The notes under the pieces: generated by a model
Database searches by the model: none
Seen by the model: the letters and a program-made list of their open reading frames with translations, nothing else
What the model was told of the DNA's origin: nothing
Part shown: piece by piece, positions 33,535-44,644 of the stretch
Position numbering within the stretch: position 1 is the stretch's first letter
Layout of the letters: every line of letters starts with the position of its first letter
Made by a program: the position numbers and the translations under genes
Assembly (NCBI RefSeq): GCF_050624435.1
Contig: NC_134546.1
Coordinates: forward strand, 11,555,001-11,619,000
DNA: 64,000 nt
From: Tenrec ecaudatus
Taxonomy: Eukaryota; Chordata; Mammalia; Afrosoricida; Tenrecidae
Direction of reading: 5' to 3'

Positions 33535-34265
33535 TTAGTATGGCTCTTCTACCCAAGTCTCTAACTTCCACCAACTGAAGGGGGTGGGGGGACTAAGCAA
33601 AGAGAGCATGTGTAATACTAATAGAGGGGACTTGTCAGTTTTCATTACACCCCTGTTGGAAGAGTGAGGCATCTTTGAAGCAGCAGCAGGGAGAGAAACC
33701 TGAGGGCCTTGGAAAGGTCCATTCAAGATCTCTGCCTGAAGTGATGGAGGCCGCCAAGACCACATGCCTCAGCGACAGGTGTAGAAAGGTCCAAGGAGCA
33801 GCACAGAGTCTCTGGGGTACCTTCTCCTCCTCTGGACAATGAAACTGGGGGGCAAGGCAACAGGTGGTCTGGCTTTCTGACTCATGGAGGTAAAAGCCAA
33901 GGGTACCATGTGACCAAGAGACTGAGAACCAGAGAGAGAGTTGGCTACCACACAGCTGGGAGCCTGAGAACTGGAGAGAGAGACTTGGCTGCTGGATGAG
34001 GAGACCAGTGACTGTATCTTTACTGTTTGTTGATCCTGACTTGTGGTGACCTATTGACTTCCTGGATAAACCCCCTTAAGTGTGCGTACTATCCATGAGT
34101 TCTGTGTGGCCATTGCAATGAATTCTCGAACCCAGCAGAGATGTAGACTGTCCAGGAAGGAACATGTGGTGTCAGAGTATGTAACAAAGGGTGGAGTGGG
34201 AAATCCTGTCTGACTCTTGCCTCCTGGCAATAGAGAAGCCAGAGGAAGTCAAATATTGCCCTCTA
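33535..34265 (+). repeat. LTR-like repeat family G, copy 2
   Basis: Second copy of the family at 25930. Distinct blocks: 'tgcctgaagtgatggaggcc', 'ctgacttgtggtgacctatt', 'cccagcagagatgtagactg' and end 'gccagaggaagtcaaatatt'. No TG...CA border or target duplication settled. Confidence 0.45.
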
Positions 34266-34284
34266 TTGTGCTTCATGATAGAAT

Positions 34285-34665
34285 TTTTAAATTTTTAATT
34301 ATTTTATAGGGAACTCTTACAGATATCCTAACATTCCATAGTTCAATCACATCAGGCAGTACAATTTCTACTACAATCAGTTTTGAACTCCTTAATTTCA
34401 GATTCCCTTTACCCTTTCCCTCCCCCATCCTACCCCACAGGAACACTTTTTTGGGGCATTCTTTTCTTTTCCATACCTTACACAGTCTAATATATCCATT
34501 CACATACAATTCTGTTGTTCAATTGCATTGAATAGGGTTACACAGTCACCAATGCCATCAGCTCCCTATTCACCACCATCCCTAACCCCTCTCCCTGCAC
34601 CTTCAGGAAGCCATTGCTCCTGTTACCTTTTCTGGAGGGTTATCTATCTTGGATTTCATGTATTG
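34285..34665 (-). repeat. L1-type 3' end (family H), antisense
   Basis: 'ccatagttcaatcacatcag' and 'acaatcagttttgaactcct' are the complement of 37880-37970. Confidence 0.6.
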
Positions 34666-34713
34666 AATGGTCATAAATATACAAATGAAAGCAGAATGAA
34701 GAAAACATATGCA

Positions 34714-34745
34714 TGTGTGTATATATATAAATATAGGTGTACTTG
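34714..34745. repeat. (TG/TA)n microsatellite
   Basis: Short TG then TA run. Confidence 0.7.
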
Positions 34746-34789
34746 TTAATATATGAATATATTTGCAAGTACAACAAGGAAGCAGATGG

Positions 34790-35172
34790 ACTTTGCATAT
34801 GAAAATTGGACAATGAATAAGGGGGGGCGAAAAAGTGATGCACTTGAATTATGATGTTGGAAAAGAATTTTAAATCTACCATAGATGAACAAACACATCT
34901 GTGTACCGCCAGAATGCTCCTTAGACTCTCGAATATTGAGACTTCCTCTCACATTCTTTGGACATCTTATCAGGGAAGACCAGTCCTTGGAAAAGGACAT
35001 CATGCTTGGGAAAGCAGAGGTGAGTGAAAAAGAGGAAGACCCTGAATGAGATGGATTGACACAGTGGCTGTATCAATGGGCTCACACACAACAATTGTGA
35101 AGATGGCCTGAGAGCAGGCAATGTTTCATTCTGTTGTGCACAGAGTCACTACTGACCTGACAGCACCCAACA
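34790..35172 (+). mobile_element. RTE 3' end
   Basis: 'gaaaattggacaatgaataa', 'cgccagaatgctccttagac', 'ttggacatcttatcagggaa', 'gatggattgacacagtggct' to 'tgacctgacagcacccaaca'. Complete 3' end. Confidence 0.9.
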
Positions 35173-35189
35173 AGAGCAGCAGGGTGGCC

Positions 35190-35335
35190 CCAGGAGCACC
35201 GACGAGAATAGCTTCATCGGGCTCTCACGGCCGACCTTTACAGACAGGTTTCCAGGCTTTCCCCTGAGGTGCCTTTGGGTGGCTTGAACAGCTAACCTTT
35301 TGATGATTAGCAGCACTTTATTGTTGGTGTCACCG
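35190..35335 (-). mobile_element. AfroSINE, degenerate
   Basis: 'ctttcccctgaggtgccttt' and 'aacagctaaccttttgatga' keep the middle only. Confidence 0.45.
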
Positions 35336-35864
35336 TACATCTAAGAACTGGAAAATGCCATTTTGGGTGACTAAAAAACAAAACAAAATGCTGGCTTTCT
35401 CTTCTTTGTTTTCATCAGGTGCTCCTTAAAAGGAAATGCACTCTGGACAAGGGGTGGAGATGGAAGAAACGAGGTCGAGAAATGCACATTAATCATTGCT
35501 CTCATGCACTGTATCTGATTTCATGCCAGCCTAATAAGGACCAAAATAGACCAAGTCACACTCCACCTTTAGCTGAAACACTCATTTCAAGTCAACCTTG
35601 AATTGCTAGAGTACAGTGACGGCCCTTCATTTATTAAGCAGTGGGGAGCTGCTCGTGATTTTTAAAGAAGCCTTGCGCTATCTCCCTGGATGCACAAAAG
35701 GGAAATAAGCAGAAATAAAAATTTCCTAAGCCCCTCTGCTCCTCTCCTTCTGGCTGGGTAACCTCACATCACAATGTGTCGATAGATATGAAACACAATG
35801 AAACTGTATTATATGCATTTTTAATGTTGAAATGGTGATTTCCTTTGTTATGATTCCAAAAAGC
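35336..35864. other. repeat-free segment
   Basis: About 500 bp with no repeat signature and no domain-bearing frame; possible single-copy noncoding DNA. Confidence 0.35.
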
Positions 35865-36072
35865 CAACCCAAACTCGCTGTCATTGAACCCATTTCAACT
35901 CATTAGCGACACGCTAAGAGAGAGCAGACCTGCTCCTCCAGGTTCTGAGTCTGCACATCTTTGCAGGAGCTGACAGCCACATCTTTCTCCCTCGGAGCAG
36001 CCGGTGTGTTTGAATCACCGAGCTTGCTTTCCTCAACCCAGTGCCTCGCTCATAGAGGCACCAGGGTTTCTC
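35865..36072 (-). mobile_element. AfroSINE, near full length
   Basis: 'cgctgtcattgaacccattt', 'atctttctccctcggagcag', 'agaggcaccagggtttct'. Confidence 0.8.
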
Positions 36073-36141
36073 ACACAAGGAAACAATCTGTGTGATCTCT
36101 CAATTCCATTTTCAACAAAGGTTTTGAAGCCCCTTGAATAT

Positions 36142-36600
36142 GACGCTGTTGTTGGGTGCCAGCAGGTCAGTTCCCACCCCTAGTGACATGATGCACAGCA
36201 GGACCAAACGCTGCCTGATTCTTCGCCGTCCGCCCAGGTGTTCCAATGTTTGAGCCGGTTGTTGCAGCCATTGTGTCAATCCATCATGTTCATTGTCGTC
36301 CTCTTTTCACTGCCCTCTACTTTACCAACATGACATCCTTCTCCAGGGACTGCTCTCTCCTGGTAACATGCCCAGAGTTCATGAGACGAACCCTTGCCAT
36401 CCTTTCCTGTACTTCTTCCAAGACAGATTTGTTTGTTCTTTTGCAGTCCGTGATACAGGCAAGATTCTTCACCGGCACCACAATTCAAATGTATCAATTC
36501 TTCTTCAGTCTTCCGTAGTCAATGTCCCACTTCCACATGCATATGCTCGTCTAGGGCTTGGGTCAGGCCCACCTTGGTCCTCAAAGTAACAGCCTTGCTT
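36142..36600 (-). mobile_element. RTE 3' end
   Basis: Complement of the RTE 3' end from 'ttgttgggtgccagcaggtc' to 'cacatgcatatgctcgtcta' and 'tgggtcaggcccaccttggt'; about 460 bp. Confidence 0.85.
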
Positions 36601-36831
36601 TCCAACACTTTAATCCGAAGGAAATTTCATGTGATTATAAAACATTTTGAACAATCATGGTTTATTTTTTTAAAAAGAATCAACAAAAACCCACATCACT
36701 GAATTATCTAGAGCAGCAGTGGAACAAAAAGCAGAAGTTGCTGTGGGGCATGGAAGGAACAAGCTTATTTAGAAAAAGATAAAGCACTGAAAACTTTTAT
36801 TATTTTTCAACATTCTGTAGTAGATAGGCTC
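36601..36831. other. unassigned spacer
   Basis: Nothing recognised. Confidence 0.3.
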
Positions 36832-37028
36832 CATGGCCGTTCAGTGGTTCAATCACTCAGCTGGTAACTGGAAGATTGGTCGTTCAATCCCACCAGCCAC
36901 ACCAAGGGAGAAAGATGAGGCTGTCTATTCCTGTAAATACGATTTAGTCTCAGAAACCCTGTGGAGCCATTCTGCTCTGTCCCAGAGGGTGGCTGGAAGT
37001 CAGAAGTCATTTGATAACAGGTTTTGTT
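36832..37028 (+). mobile_element. AfroSINE
   Basis: 'tccatggccgttcagtggtt', 'cagtctcagaaaccctg'-type block and 'cccagagggtggctggaagt'. Confidence 0.8.
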
Positions 37029-37044
37029 TTGTTGTATTGGTTCT

Positions 37045-37245
37045 AAAACTTACTGCTATTGAGTCTACTCAAAATCATTGTGACCCTATAGGATGGAATG
37101 GAACTGCTTCTTTGGATTTCTGAGGCTGTACATCTTTACCGGAGTAGAAAGCCTCATCTTTCTCCCATGGAGTGGCTGGTGGTTTCAAACCACTGACCTG
37201 AGGTTAGCAGCCTAACTTGTTACCCACTACTCCAGTAAAACTCTT
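37045..37245 (-). mobile_element. AfroSINE
   Basis: 'tactgctattgagtctactc', 'tggatttctgaggctgtaca', 'gtggtttcaaaccactgacc'. With the previous copy it makes an inverted pair. Confidence 0.85.
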
Positions 37246-37379
37246 TTTTTATTGGTTGGTAGTAGATTAATAGCCCATTTCTTGCCCCTAAACCGTTCCC
37301 ATGGATTGATTGGGCAGGGGAATATTTTGGTTGGACTTTTTATTTTTTAGTGGGCATTTAAAATCCTTTTTAAAAGATG

Positions 37380-37995
37380 TTTTCTTAAAGATGTTTACTT
37401 ATTGCAGAAGGTTGTGGGTGACGGTGGAAGCCCAAGATACATTTGTGAGATCTACACAGGAAATAAGCCTCCGATGATTTCCCTCTATTCATATTGCGGC
37501 AGGGGAATAAAATGGTGACCAAACAGAAGGTAGTGAAGAGATGACTACATATAGGAGATCAAAAGGATAGGCCTGACTCGAATGGTTAAAACCTTGTCAC
37601 TTGATTTCCCCAGCTCCCAATACACTTTGGGCCTGATCTGGTTTTCAACATGTTCTGGCATACTTTTTTGTTTTGTTTAGTTTTCATACTGGGATTTACC
37701 TCTGATGCACTTTGTCACTGTGGGTAGCCCTCTTGAATTTGTGTAATATGTTTTTCTGAGCTTTTTTTTTTTTTGTCTATGAAACCCAGAATGGACGAAC
37801 CGGTTGTGATAACAAGTAGAAAGCGGGTTTTAGAGGGTTTGAGGAGGGTGGGGGAGGGGCATAAAGGGGAGCTGATATGAAGGAGTTCAAGAAGGAAAGA
37901 ATTCTTTTGAAACTGATTGTGGTCACAATTTTACAACACTGCTTGATGTGACTGAACTATGGAATTGTATTATATCTGTATTCGCTTCCAATAAC
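37380..37995 (+). repeat. L1-type 3' end (family H)
   Basis: 'gcacataaagg'-like block, 'gcttgatgtgactgaactat', 'ttggaattgtattatatctg' and a terminal A-run. The complement is at 34285-34665. Confidence 0.55.
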
Positions 37996-38397
37996 ATGAT
38001 TTTTTTTAAAAAAGAAGATATTCCCTTAAAGAGTAAAGGAGGGAACCTGTTGACTGACAGGAACCAAAAGAGGGGCTGGCACCCCATGATGCTCAGATCT
38101 CTGGGCTGTCATTTCTCCTCCCCTGGTCACTGTGGGAGGAAGGCAGCCAAGGCCTCTTCTCTTGCACTCCCTGACTTGGTTCACAAGGTTGGTCGAGTGC
38201 TCTGTACTCAGAACACCTATCTCAAAGATGGCTCGAGCTGGCTTAAAAGGCACCTGCCACTGCAGTGCTGCATTTCCCCAGAGCAGCTGATATGTAGCTG
38301 AACAGTTGGTCAGACTGTAGGAGTGTCCATGTATTCGCATTATCGATAGAAGTAGCACCGAACGTCCTATTTTCGGCAGTACTACGAAGCTAGGGGG
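37996..38397. other. unassigned sequence
   Basis: Open frames on both strands (37948-38301 plus; 38026-38358 minus) carry no recognised domain. Confidence 0.3.
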
Positions 38398-38590
38398 GGT
38401 GGTGGCATTGTGGTTATGCAGGCTACGATCCTTAGACCAGCAGTTTGAGACCTCCAGCAGCTCCGGGAGAGAAAGATGGGCTTTTTACTCCCATAAATAG
38501 TTACAGTCCAGAAACTCACAGAAGCAGCTCACCCTTCCCTACAGGGTTGCTAGGAGTCAGTATTGACTCAATGGCAGGGAGTGTCGCTTG
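38398..38590 (+). mobile_element. AfroSINE
   Basis: 'tggtggcattgtggttatgc', 'ctacagggttgctaggagtc', 'actcaatggcagggagtg'. Confidence 0.8.
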
Positions 38591-38644
38591 TTTTTGTACG
38601 ATTCTTCTGATTCCCCTGAGAGGAAACCATGACCTAAAGGGATA

Positions 38645-38945
38645 AGAAAACCATTGAGGTGGGGTTTCAATCAGACATGCTGGAAGACAGTATGCTGAAC
38701 AAAATAAGCCCATCACAGAAGAACAAATATAGTTTCATTTATATAGTAAGAAAACAAAACACAAATAGACCAGAGTTTATTACTGGTTCCCATGGGCCAA
38801 AGGGGGTGAGAGGGGAAAAGTGCTCATTGCCCTGGGAAATTTGCATGGATTCAAGAAAAGTTTGCAAGCCGATTATTGTAATTTCTGTCCATAGTTGGAT
38901 ACTTTTAAAACGTAGAACTGACAAGAGTTGCGTGATTGATACCAA
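38645..38945 (+). repeat. L1 3' region fragment
   Basis: 'tgctgaacaaaataagccca' and 'agtttattactggttcccat' are L1 3' phrases; ends against an AfroSINE. Confidence 0.5.
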
Positions 38946-38949
38946 ACCA

Positions 38950-39132
38950 ATAGTCAAATGCATTGCCATTAAGTGGATTCTAACTCATAACGATCTATAT
39001 AGGGTTTCTGAGATGGTAAATCTTTATGGGAGCAGACAGTCTCGTCTGTCTCCCAAGGAGAGGTTAGTGGGTTTGAACCACTAACCTTGCAGGTAGCACT
39101 GTGATGAACCCACAGGGCCACCAGGGTTCCTT
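38950..39132 (-). mobile_element. AfroSINE
   Basis: 'gcattgccattaagtggatt', 'gggtttctgagatggtaaat', 'gggccaccagggttcctt'. Confidence 0.85.
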
Positions 39133-39189
39133 AGATACATGTATAGCAATGACAGAAAGGAAAAAAATTAATGAAAAGATTAGCTGGTG

Positions 39190-39745
39190 AGGCTGCTGAT
39201 GTACAACCAAATGCCTTGTGGGATTTGATTTCTTGGTTTGGAGTTTAGGGTCATGGTTTCATGAGGTATCCCAGTTAATCAGCTTGATAGTGTGTTTAGC
39301 ATTCCTGTTCTATCTTTTTGGTTCCTTAAGAAGTGCCTGGGGTCTTAAATCTCGCAAGTGGCCACCTAACTGGTCTCGAATCTCCGGCATGACAGAGGAA
39401 GGAGAGTCAGGAAGAAGACCAGGATATGGAAGGTATAGCTAATTGGCACCATAAACAACTTCCTCCTTTGTCATGAAACCGGCAGAAGTGGAGAGTTCCA
39501 AGTGGCCATTATTAAACCTTTTGATCAAAGATTCCATAGATTAATCCTTATTCAAAGGGAGAAAGTACAGAATAGAATTTCAAATTCTCCCAGACTTTTA
39601 GACTTGCTGGAGTGATGAGGGGTCGATGGACTCCTGTAAGTATTGTGCTGAGATCATCCTTACACCAAAAAAGATCCCTTGAATCCAACTTAAAATGGAA
39701 CAATCGTGTAGATTAATTTGTAATAAAAGGTCTGCCTTGAGCATT
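39190..39745 (+). repeat. afrotherian L1 3' region
   Basis: 'aagtgcctggggtcttaaat', 'aaaccttttgatcaaagatt', 'agaatagaatttcaaattct', 'gtctgccttgagcattagcg'. Same family as 300-434 and 6470-7130. Confidence 0.7.
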
Positions 39746-39747
39746 AG

Positions 39748-39873
39748 CGGAGGCCTGGTGTCGTAGTGGGTTACTGATTGGGTTGCTCATTGAAAGGTCA
39801 GCAGTTCTAAACCACCAGCTGTTCCCAGAGAAAAAGCCCAGGCTTGCTACTCCCCTAGAGAATTACAGTCTCT
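39748..39873 (+). mobile_element. AfroSINE, 3' half missing
   Basis: 'gaggcctggtgtcgtagtgg' to 'agagaattacagtctc'. Confidence 0.75.
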
Positions 39874-40357
39874 CCCAAAGAGAGAAGCCACCAATGGTAT
39901 CTTGCTAATTATGCATTTTTGTGCCTGGTGACCCTGGCTGTGTGCTATAAGCAATTTAGATTTTAGATTTTGTTGTGTTTTTTTTTTGAGGTGCACCGAA
40001 CTTTTCATAAACCAAATAAGAATTATGTGATTTGGAAACCCCTTAAACACATCTATTATAGATCAAAGGAACTGAAATACTTTTTTGAGAAACCGAGCAC
40101 TCTAGTTTGAGCAAAACAGAAGACTGATATCCCAAGGTCATGGATTTGTCAGTCCGTGGACTTTGGCTCAAATCTCTTGCTTTTGGGGTTGACCAATAAC
40201 AGGCAACTTAAGACAGTCGTGTGCATGCTATGACTTTGCTTGCTGTTTGTGATATGTCTTAGTCTTATAGACATAGTTTTGCCTTAGTGAATGAGTGTGA
40301 TTGAAATTGTTGCCTTAAGAACAACCTTCATTGCGTTCTTAAATAGTGTTCCAGTAT
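39874..40357. other. unassigned, ends in retroposon TSD
   Basis: No repeat recognised. The last 17 bases (40341-40357) are the left copy of the target duplication of the next element. Confidence 0.4.
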
Positions 40358-41534
40358 CAAGTTCTCCCTCGATGCAAGAATACTTTCCTCTATTAAATTG
40401 GCATTCTATGATGCTCACCTTCCTGACACAACCGCAGAGGACAAAGTAGGAGAATAAGCAAATGTGGTAAAGAAAGCTGATGGTACCCCGCTATCAAAAG
40501 ATATAGCGTCTGGGGTCTTAAAAGTTTGAGGGTAAACAAGCGGCCATCTAGCTCCAAAGCAACAAAGCACACATGGAAGAACACACCAACCTGTGTGATC
40601 ATGAGGTGCCAAAGGGATCAGTTTTCAGGCATCAAAGAACAAAAAATCATATCATTGGGTGCGCACCTCCATGATACGATCGCTGAGGACAAATGGGTGC
40701 ATAAGCAAATGTGGCAAAGAAAGCTGATGGTGCCTGGCTATCAAAAGATATAGCACCTGGGGTCTTAAAGGCTTGAAGGTAAACAAGCGGCCATCTAATT
40801 CAGAAGCAACAAAGAACCACATCAGCCTGTGTGATCACAAGGTGTCAAAGGGATCAGGTATAAGGCATCATCAAAACAAAAATGTCTTACCATAGTGAAT
40901 GGGGGGGGGGTGCAGAGTGGAGACCCAAAGCCCATTTGTCAGCCACTGGAGATACCCTTGCAAAGGGGTCTAGGGGAGGAGACGAGCCAGTTAACGTGTA
41001 ACGTAGCACCGATGAAGAATACAGCTTTCCTCTAGTTCCTAAATGCTTCCTCCCCCGCTCCCCCACTTTCATGATCCGAATTCTACCTTGCAAGTCTGGC
41101 TAGACCAGCGGATGGACACTGGTACAAATGGGAACTGGAAACACAGGGAATCCAGGGCAGATGATACCTTCAGGACCAGGGGTGTGAGTGGTGATACTGG
41201 GAGGGTAGAGGGAGAATGAGTTGGAAAGAGGGAGTCAATTACAAGAATCTTCATGTGACCTCCTCCCTGGGGGATGGACAACAGAAAAGTGGGTGAAGGG
41301 AGATATCGGACAGGGCAAGATATGACAAATAATAATTTATAAATGATCAAGGATTCATGTAGGAGGGGGAAGAGGAAAGGCAGGGAAGAAAATGAGGACC
41401 TGATGCCAAGGGCTTAAGTGGAGAGCAAATGTTTTAAGAATGATGAGGGCAATGAATGTACAGATGTGCCTTACACAATTGATGTATGTATGGATTGTGA
41501 TGAATTGTATGAGCCCCTAATAAAATGATTTTAA
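40358..41534 (+). mobile_element. L1-type retroposon (family D) with perfect 17-bp TSD
   Basis: Flanked by aaatagtgttccagtat on both sides (40341-40357 and 41535-41551). Ends 'gagcccctaataaaatgat' plus A-tail; the insertion point reads CTT|AAAT, an L1-endonuclease-type site. No open frame of note: the element looks like a 5'-truncated LINE 3' end or a nonautonomous derivative. It carries a tandem duplication of about 247 bp (about 40413-40660 and 40661-40905). Confidence 0.85.
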
Positions 41535-41551
41535 AAATAGTGTTCCAGTAT

Positions 41552-41884
41552 TTAAGTGGTCTATAAGTGAATATCCAATGTAGTTTAGTCTAATAAGTTT
41601 CCCTGTATAGGTATATTTTCCTTTTATTGTTAGTGCTTTAAATTCTATACCATTTGCTAGATTGATGATATGAGAATTACCAAATGTCTCATGGAGTTTA
41701 TTTAAATTATTTCTTAAGAAGCTAATAATACTGCCTCTAAAGTAGGCCAGGAATATATATAAACCTTACACATTCGAATGGATTTGAGCTTTTAATAAAC
41801 CATAAGCCCTAATCTGAGAGCAATTAGTAATTATTATGTGGTCCTGCTCAATACTTGTCCTCTTGAAGTGATCCCTGAAGATAT
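41552..41884. other. AT-rich repeat-free segment
   Basis: 'cattcgaatggatttgagct' and 'gagcaattagtaattattat' suggest single-copy DNA that the preceding retroposon interrupted. Confidence 0.35.
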
Positions 41885-42282
41885 GGGTGCTATTGCAAAG
41901 GGTAGTGAAGAAATCAGATGGTGCCCAGTTATCCTAAAGAAGTGTCTGGGGTCTTAATGACTTTTCTTAAAATAAGCAGCCATCTAAGTGAGGTGTCACC
42001 TAAATTCGCACAGAAGGAGCACACCAGCCCAGGTGATCCAAGGACTATAAATAATAAAATCCAAAATCAGAGCACAGAATTGTATCAGAGCTTAAATTCT
42101 GAGTATCTGGTTTTCAAAAGGCTATGGATGGCAGTGAAATCTCCAAATCCATTTGCAAAATCCCCTCTCAGATTAAGCCTCCATTGAACTCCCTTGGACC
42201 ATTGACTGGGGATGTGAATGCTCCTTTCAGACAGAGTGACAACAGACAGTGTGCATTGCAAAGTGGATTACTGCAGATATGT
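41885..42282 (+). repeat. L1-type 3' end (family F), left part
   Basis: 'agtgtctggggtcttaatga', 'tcagagcttaaattctgagt', 'ggttttcaaaaggctatgga'. Split by an RTE tail and resumed at 42621. Confidence 0.65.
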
Positions 42283-42620
42283 TGTTGTTGTTGTTTTTGA
42301 TAGGGGACATTGAGTTGGCTTTGACTCATAGTGACCCTAGTCCAGCACCATCTCAACAATTGTTGTGTTTGACCCAATGTTGCAGCCACTATGTCAGTCA
42401 GTCTTATTGAGGCCCTTCCTCCTTTTCACTGTCCCTCTACTTTACCACGCATGATGGCCTTCCCCAGGGACAGGCCTCTCCTGATAACATGTCCAAAGTA
42501 CACGAGGTACAGTCTCACCGTCCCTCCTCCTAAGGAGCATTCTGGCTGTACGTCTTCAAACGGTTGAAAGCTGCTTAGTTCTTTTAGATGCAGTGACTGA
42601 GCTCTTTCCACCTTTTTTTG
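42283..42620 (-). mobile_element. RTE 3' end inside L1 tail
   Basis: 'ttgttgttgtttttgatagg', 'gttgcagccactatgtcagt', 'actttaccacgcatgatggc', 'ctcctaaggagcattctggc' are complement of the RTE 3' end. Confidence 0.8.
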
Positions 42621-43085
42621 ATATGTCCTGCATTGTTTGATATTTTGCCCATAGATGCTTTCAATACTGCAACTTGAAGCTTGAATTATATTTCTGGAGT
42701 TCTTTCAGCAGATGTAGGTAGGGTCGAATTGGACATATGATCATTGTTTTCCTTGTTGGCCCATTTTAATTTGTTCTAGTTTCCATTATCTTCTATTATC
42801 TCTTGGATTGAGGTTGTTTTTATTTGTTTTGTTTGGCTTTTGGGTATGATTTTCCTTCTATGAAATGCAGGTAGTAAAATCCATAGAGACAGTAGCCCGA
42901 TGAATAGCTTCTTGGAGTTGGTCAGGGAGGTTGTGGAGTAGTGTGGAGCTGATGATAATGGGTACAAGAATGAAGACAGTGTTCTGAAACTGAGGTGACG
43001 AGTGCACAGCCATTTTTAATACGTTCAAACCATTGAATTTGTCCTTGGATTAGATGTCAATAAAGCTGTTGGGCAAAACAACAAC
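42621..43085 (+). repeat. L1-type 3' end (family F), right part
   Basis: 'gattttccttctatgaaatg', 'gaagacagtgttctgaaact', 'atgtcaataaagctg' match 22680-22870 in order. Confidence 0.65.
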
Positions 43086-43089
43086 AGCA

Positions 43090-43190
43090 GCAAAGTTACA
43101 GTCTCAGAAACCCACAGGGGCAGTTCTACCCTGTCCTACAAGGTTGCTGTGAGTCAGAATCACTTGATGGCAGTGAGTTTGAGCTTTTTA
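43090..43190 (+). mobile_element. AfroSINE tail fragment
   Basis: 'gttacagtctcagaaaccca' to 'cacttgatggcagtgagttt'. Confidence 0.75.
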
Positions 43191-43244
43191 AAGTATTGTG
43201 CTTCTTTACAAACTACCAAATTGATAAAGAAATTCAAAAGATTC

Positions 43245-43345
43245 AATATAAACCGTAGAGGGCAGTGAGTTGATGAAAATGAGGGAGAAACAACTTCTAA
43301 TTGAATCGAACCTATGTTTTGCTACATTTGTTCTCAACAACAACA
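43245..43345 (+). repeat. L1 3' end fragment
   Basis: 'tatgttttgctacatttgtt' then 'ctcaacaacaacaaaataag'. Confidence 0.5.
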
Positions 43346-43604
43346 AAATAAGTAAAGTTTATATATCAATAAATCAGATTGGATCTCGTATCCAAGCAGA
43401 ATCTTAAAGACTTTTCATAGTGATTTGAGTGAAAATTGCCTGAGGGCATTTTAAAGTAAATTTTCATTGAATATAGCACATATACAGAAAAGTGTATAGT
43501 TTGTAACTGTTCTGCTTGATAGATTTCCACAAATTGCATGGTCCTGTGTAATTACTCAGAAATAAGAGCATTATCGCAGCCCCATCCCAGTTGCTCACCT
43601 GCCA
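43346..43604. other. unassigned spacer
   Basis: Nothing recognised. Confidence 0.3.
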
Positions 43605-43935
43605 GCTCCTCATATTATTTGCTCAAATACAGATTGCATAAGAATGCCGAAAGTTTCCACCCCTAAGGCACACCTTTCCTGATTTGTACCACGCACTATC
43701 CCTTCGCTCTGGTCAAACGTTCCGGCTGCAGGTTCGCCATGAGCATGAGGAAGTGTTCTCAGATCCCCGGTCCTCACAGTGCTCCCCATAATGTTATGCT
43801 TCACACAGTCGTATGCTTTTACGCGGTCAACAAAACTCAGGCACGCGTCTTTCTGGTTCTCTCCAGCTTTCCGCCAAGACCCATCCGATGTCAGCAAAGG
43901 CAGGCCTCATTCCACATCCTGCTCTGCATCTGGCT
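43605..43935 (-). mobile_element. RTE reverse-transcriptase domain relic
   Basis: The minus strand reads KDACLSFVDRVKAYDCVKHN, matching the RTE/BovB reverse-transcriptase block around the first catalytic aspartate (family form FIDY-KAFDCVDHN). A shifted frame then gives IRKGVP-stop-GWKLSAFLCNLYLSK, corresponding to the GVRQGC-ILSP-LFNLYAE block. At least one frameshift and several stops. This is the only RT core in the window. Confidence 0.8.
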
Positions 43936-44644
43936 GGAATTTCTGGAACTTTTCTGTTGCTGCTCCGCTATAACCATTTTTGAATTATCTTCAGCAGCTA
44001 GGAGATGGCAATGCTATAATTTTAATAGTTCCTGCATTCCCTGTATTACCTTCCTGTGCTCTGGCTGTGGAGGGAGCGCTCTGTTCCAAATCATGTGTTT
44101 ATTTAATCGTCCTTCTTCGGAGTATGCTCAAGAACCAACTTGTTATTTTAAAAATCATAAATAAAAATAAAGAATCAAGTATTTCTTTTTTAAATAACCA
44201 ACTGGAGAGGCAAGAGGACCTTTTGAAATGTAAAAGAATGGATTTGAAGCCTTTCAACGAAAATGGGAAGGCTTCTTACTCTGGATCCTCGAACATCGAA
44301 ATGCTGACTGTTGTGTTCTGTGCTGTTAATAGTTTACTGAGTTGTACGAAGGCAACCGAATAGGCAAGCGCGCCTTTACTCGAGTTTAAAATGTTTTGCT
44401 ACAGATGCATAACCTCGTGCAGCCTCGTGTGAAACATTAATGAGCGATGACCAAGACAGAGGAAGAGGCACTGGCAGAAATAGTTCCACCAAGCATTCGC
44501 GTTCGCGCTAACAGAGCACAGCCTGTCTGTAACTAGCCTTCCAATGAAACTGTCATTTCAATTTACACCCAGATGTTGCACAAGTTTCATGGTGGGCCAC
44601 TGCTCCTACATGCTTATATTAATGGCAGTCAGAGATGAGGATCT
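43936..44644. other. repeat-free segment
   Basis: About 700 bp without repeats. Open frames of 127-141 codons (43739-44363 plus) overlap each other and the antisense RTE and carry no domain. CpGs are frequent at 44340-44520. Confidence 0.35.

Noticed and set aside
38659-39084. 141-codon open frame
   Set aside because: Chimera of an L1 3' fragment and an antisense AfroSINE.
43739-44164. 141-codon open frame on plus
   Set aside because: Its first third is antisense to the RTE reverse-transcriptase relic; no domain or homologous phrase.
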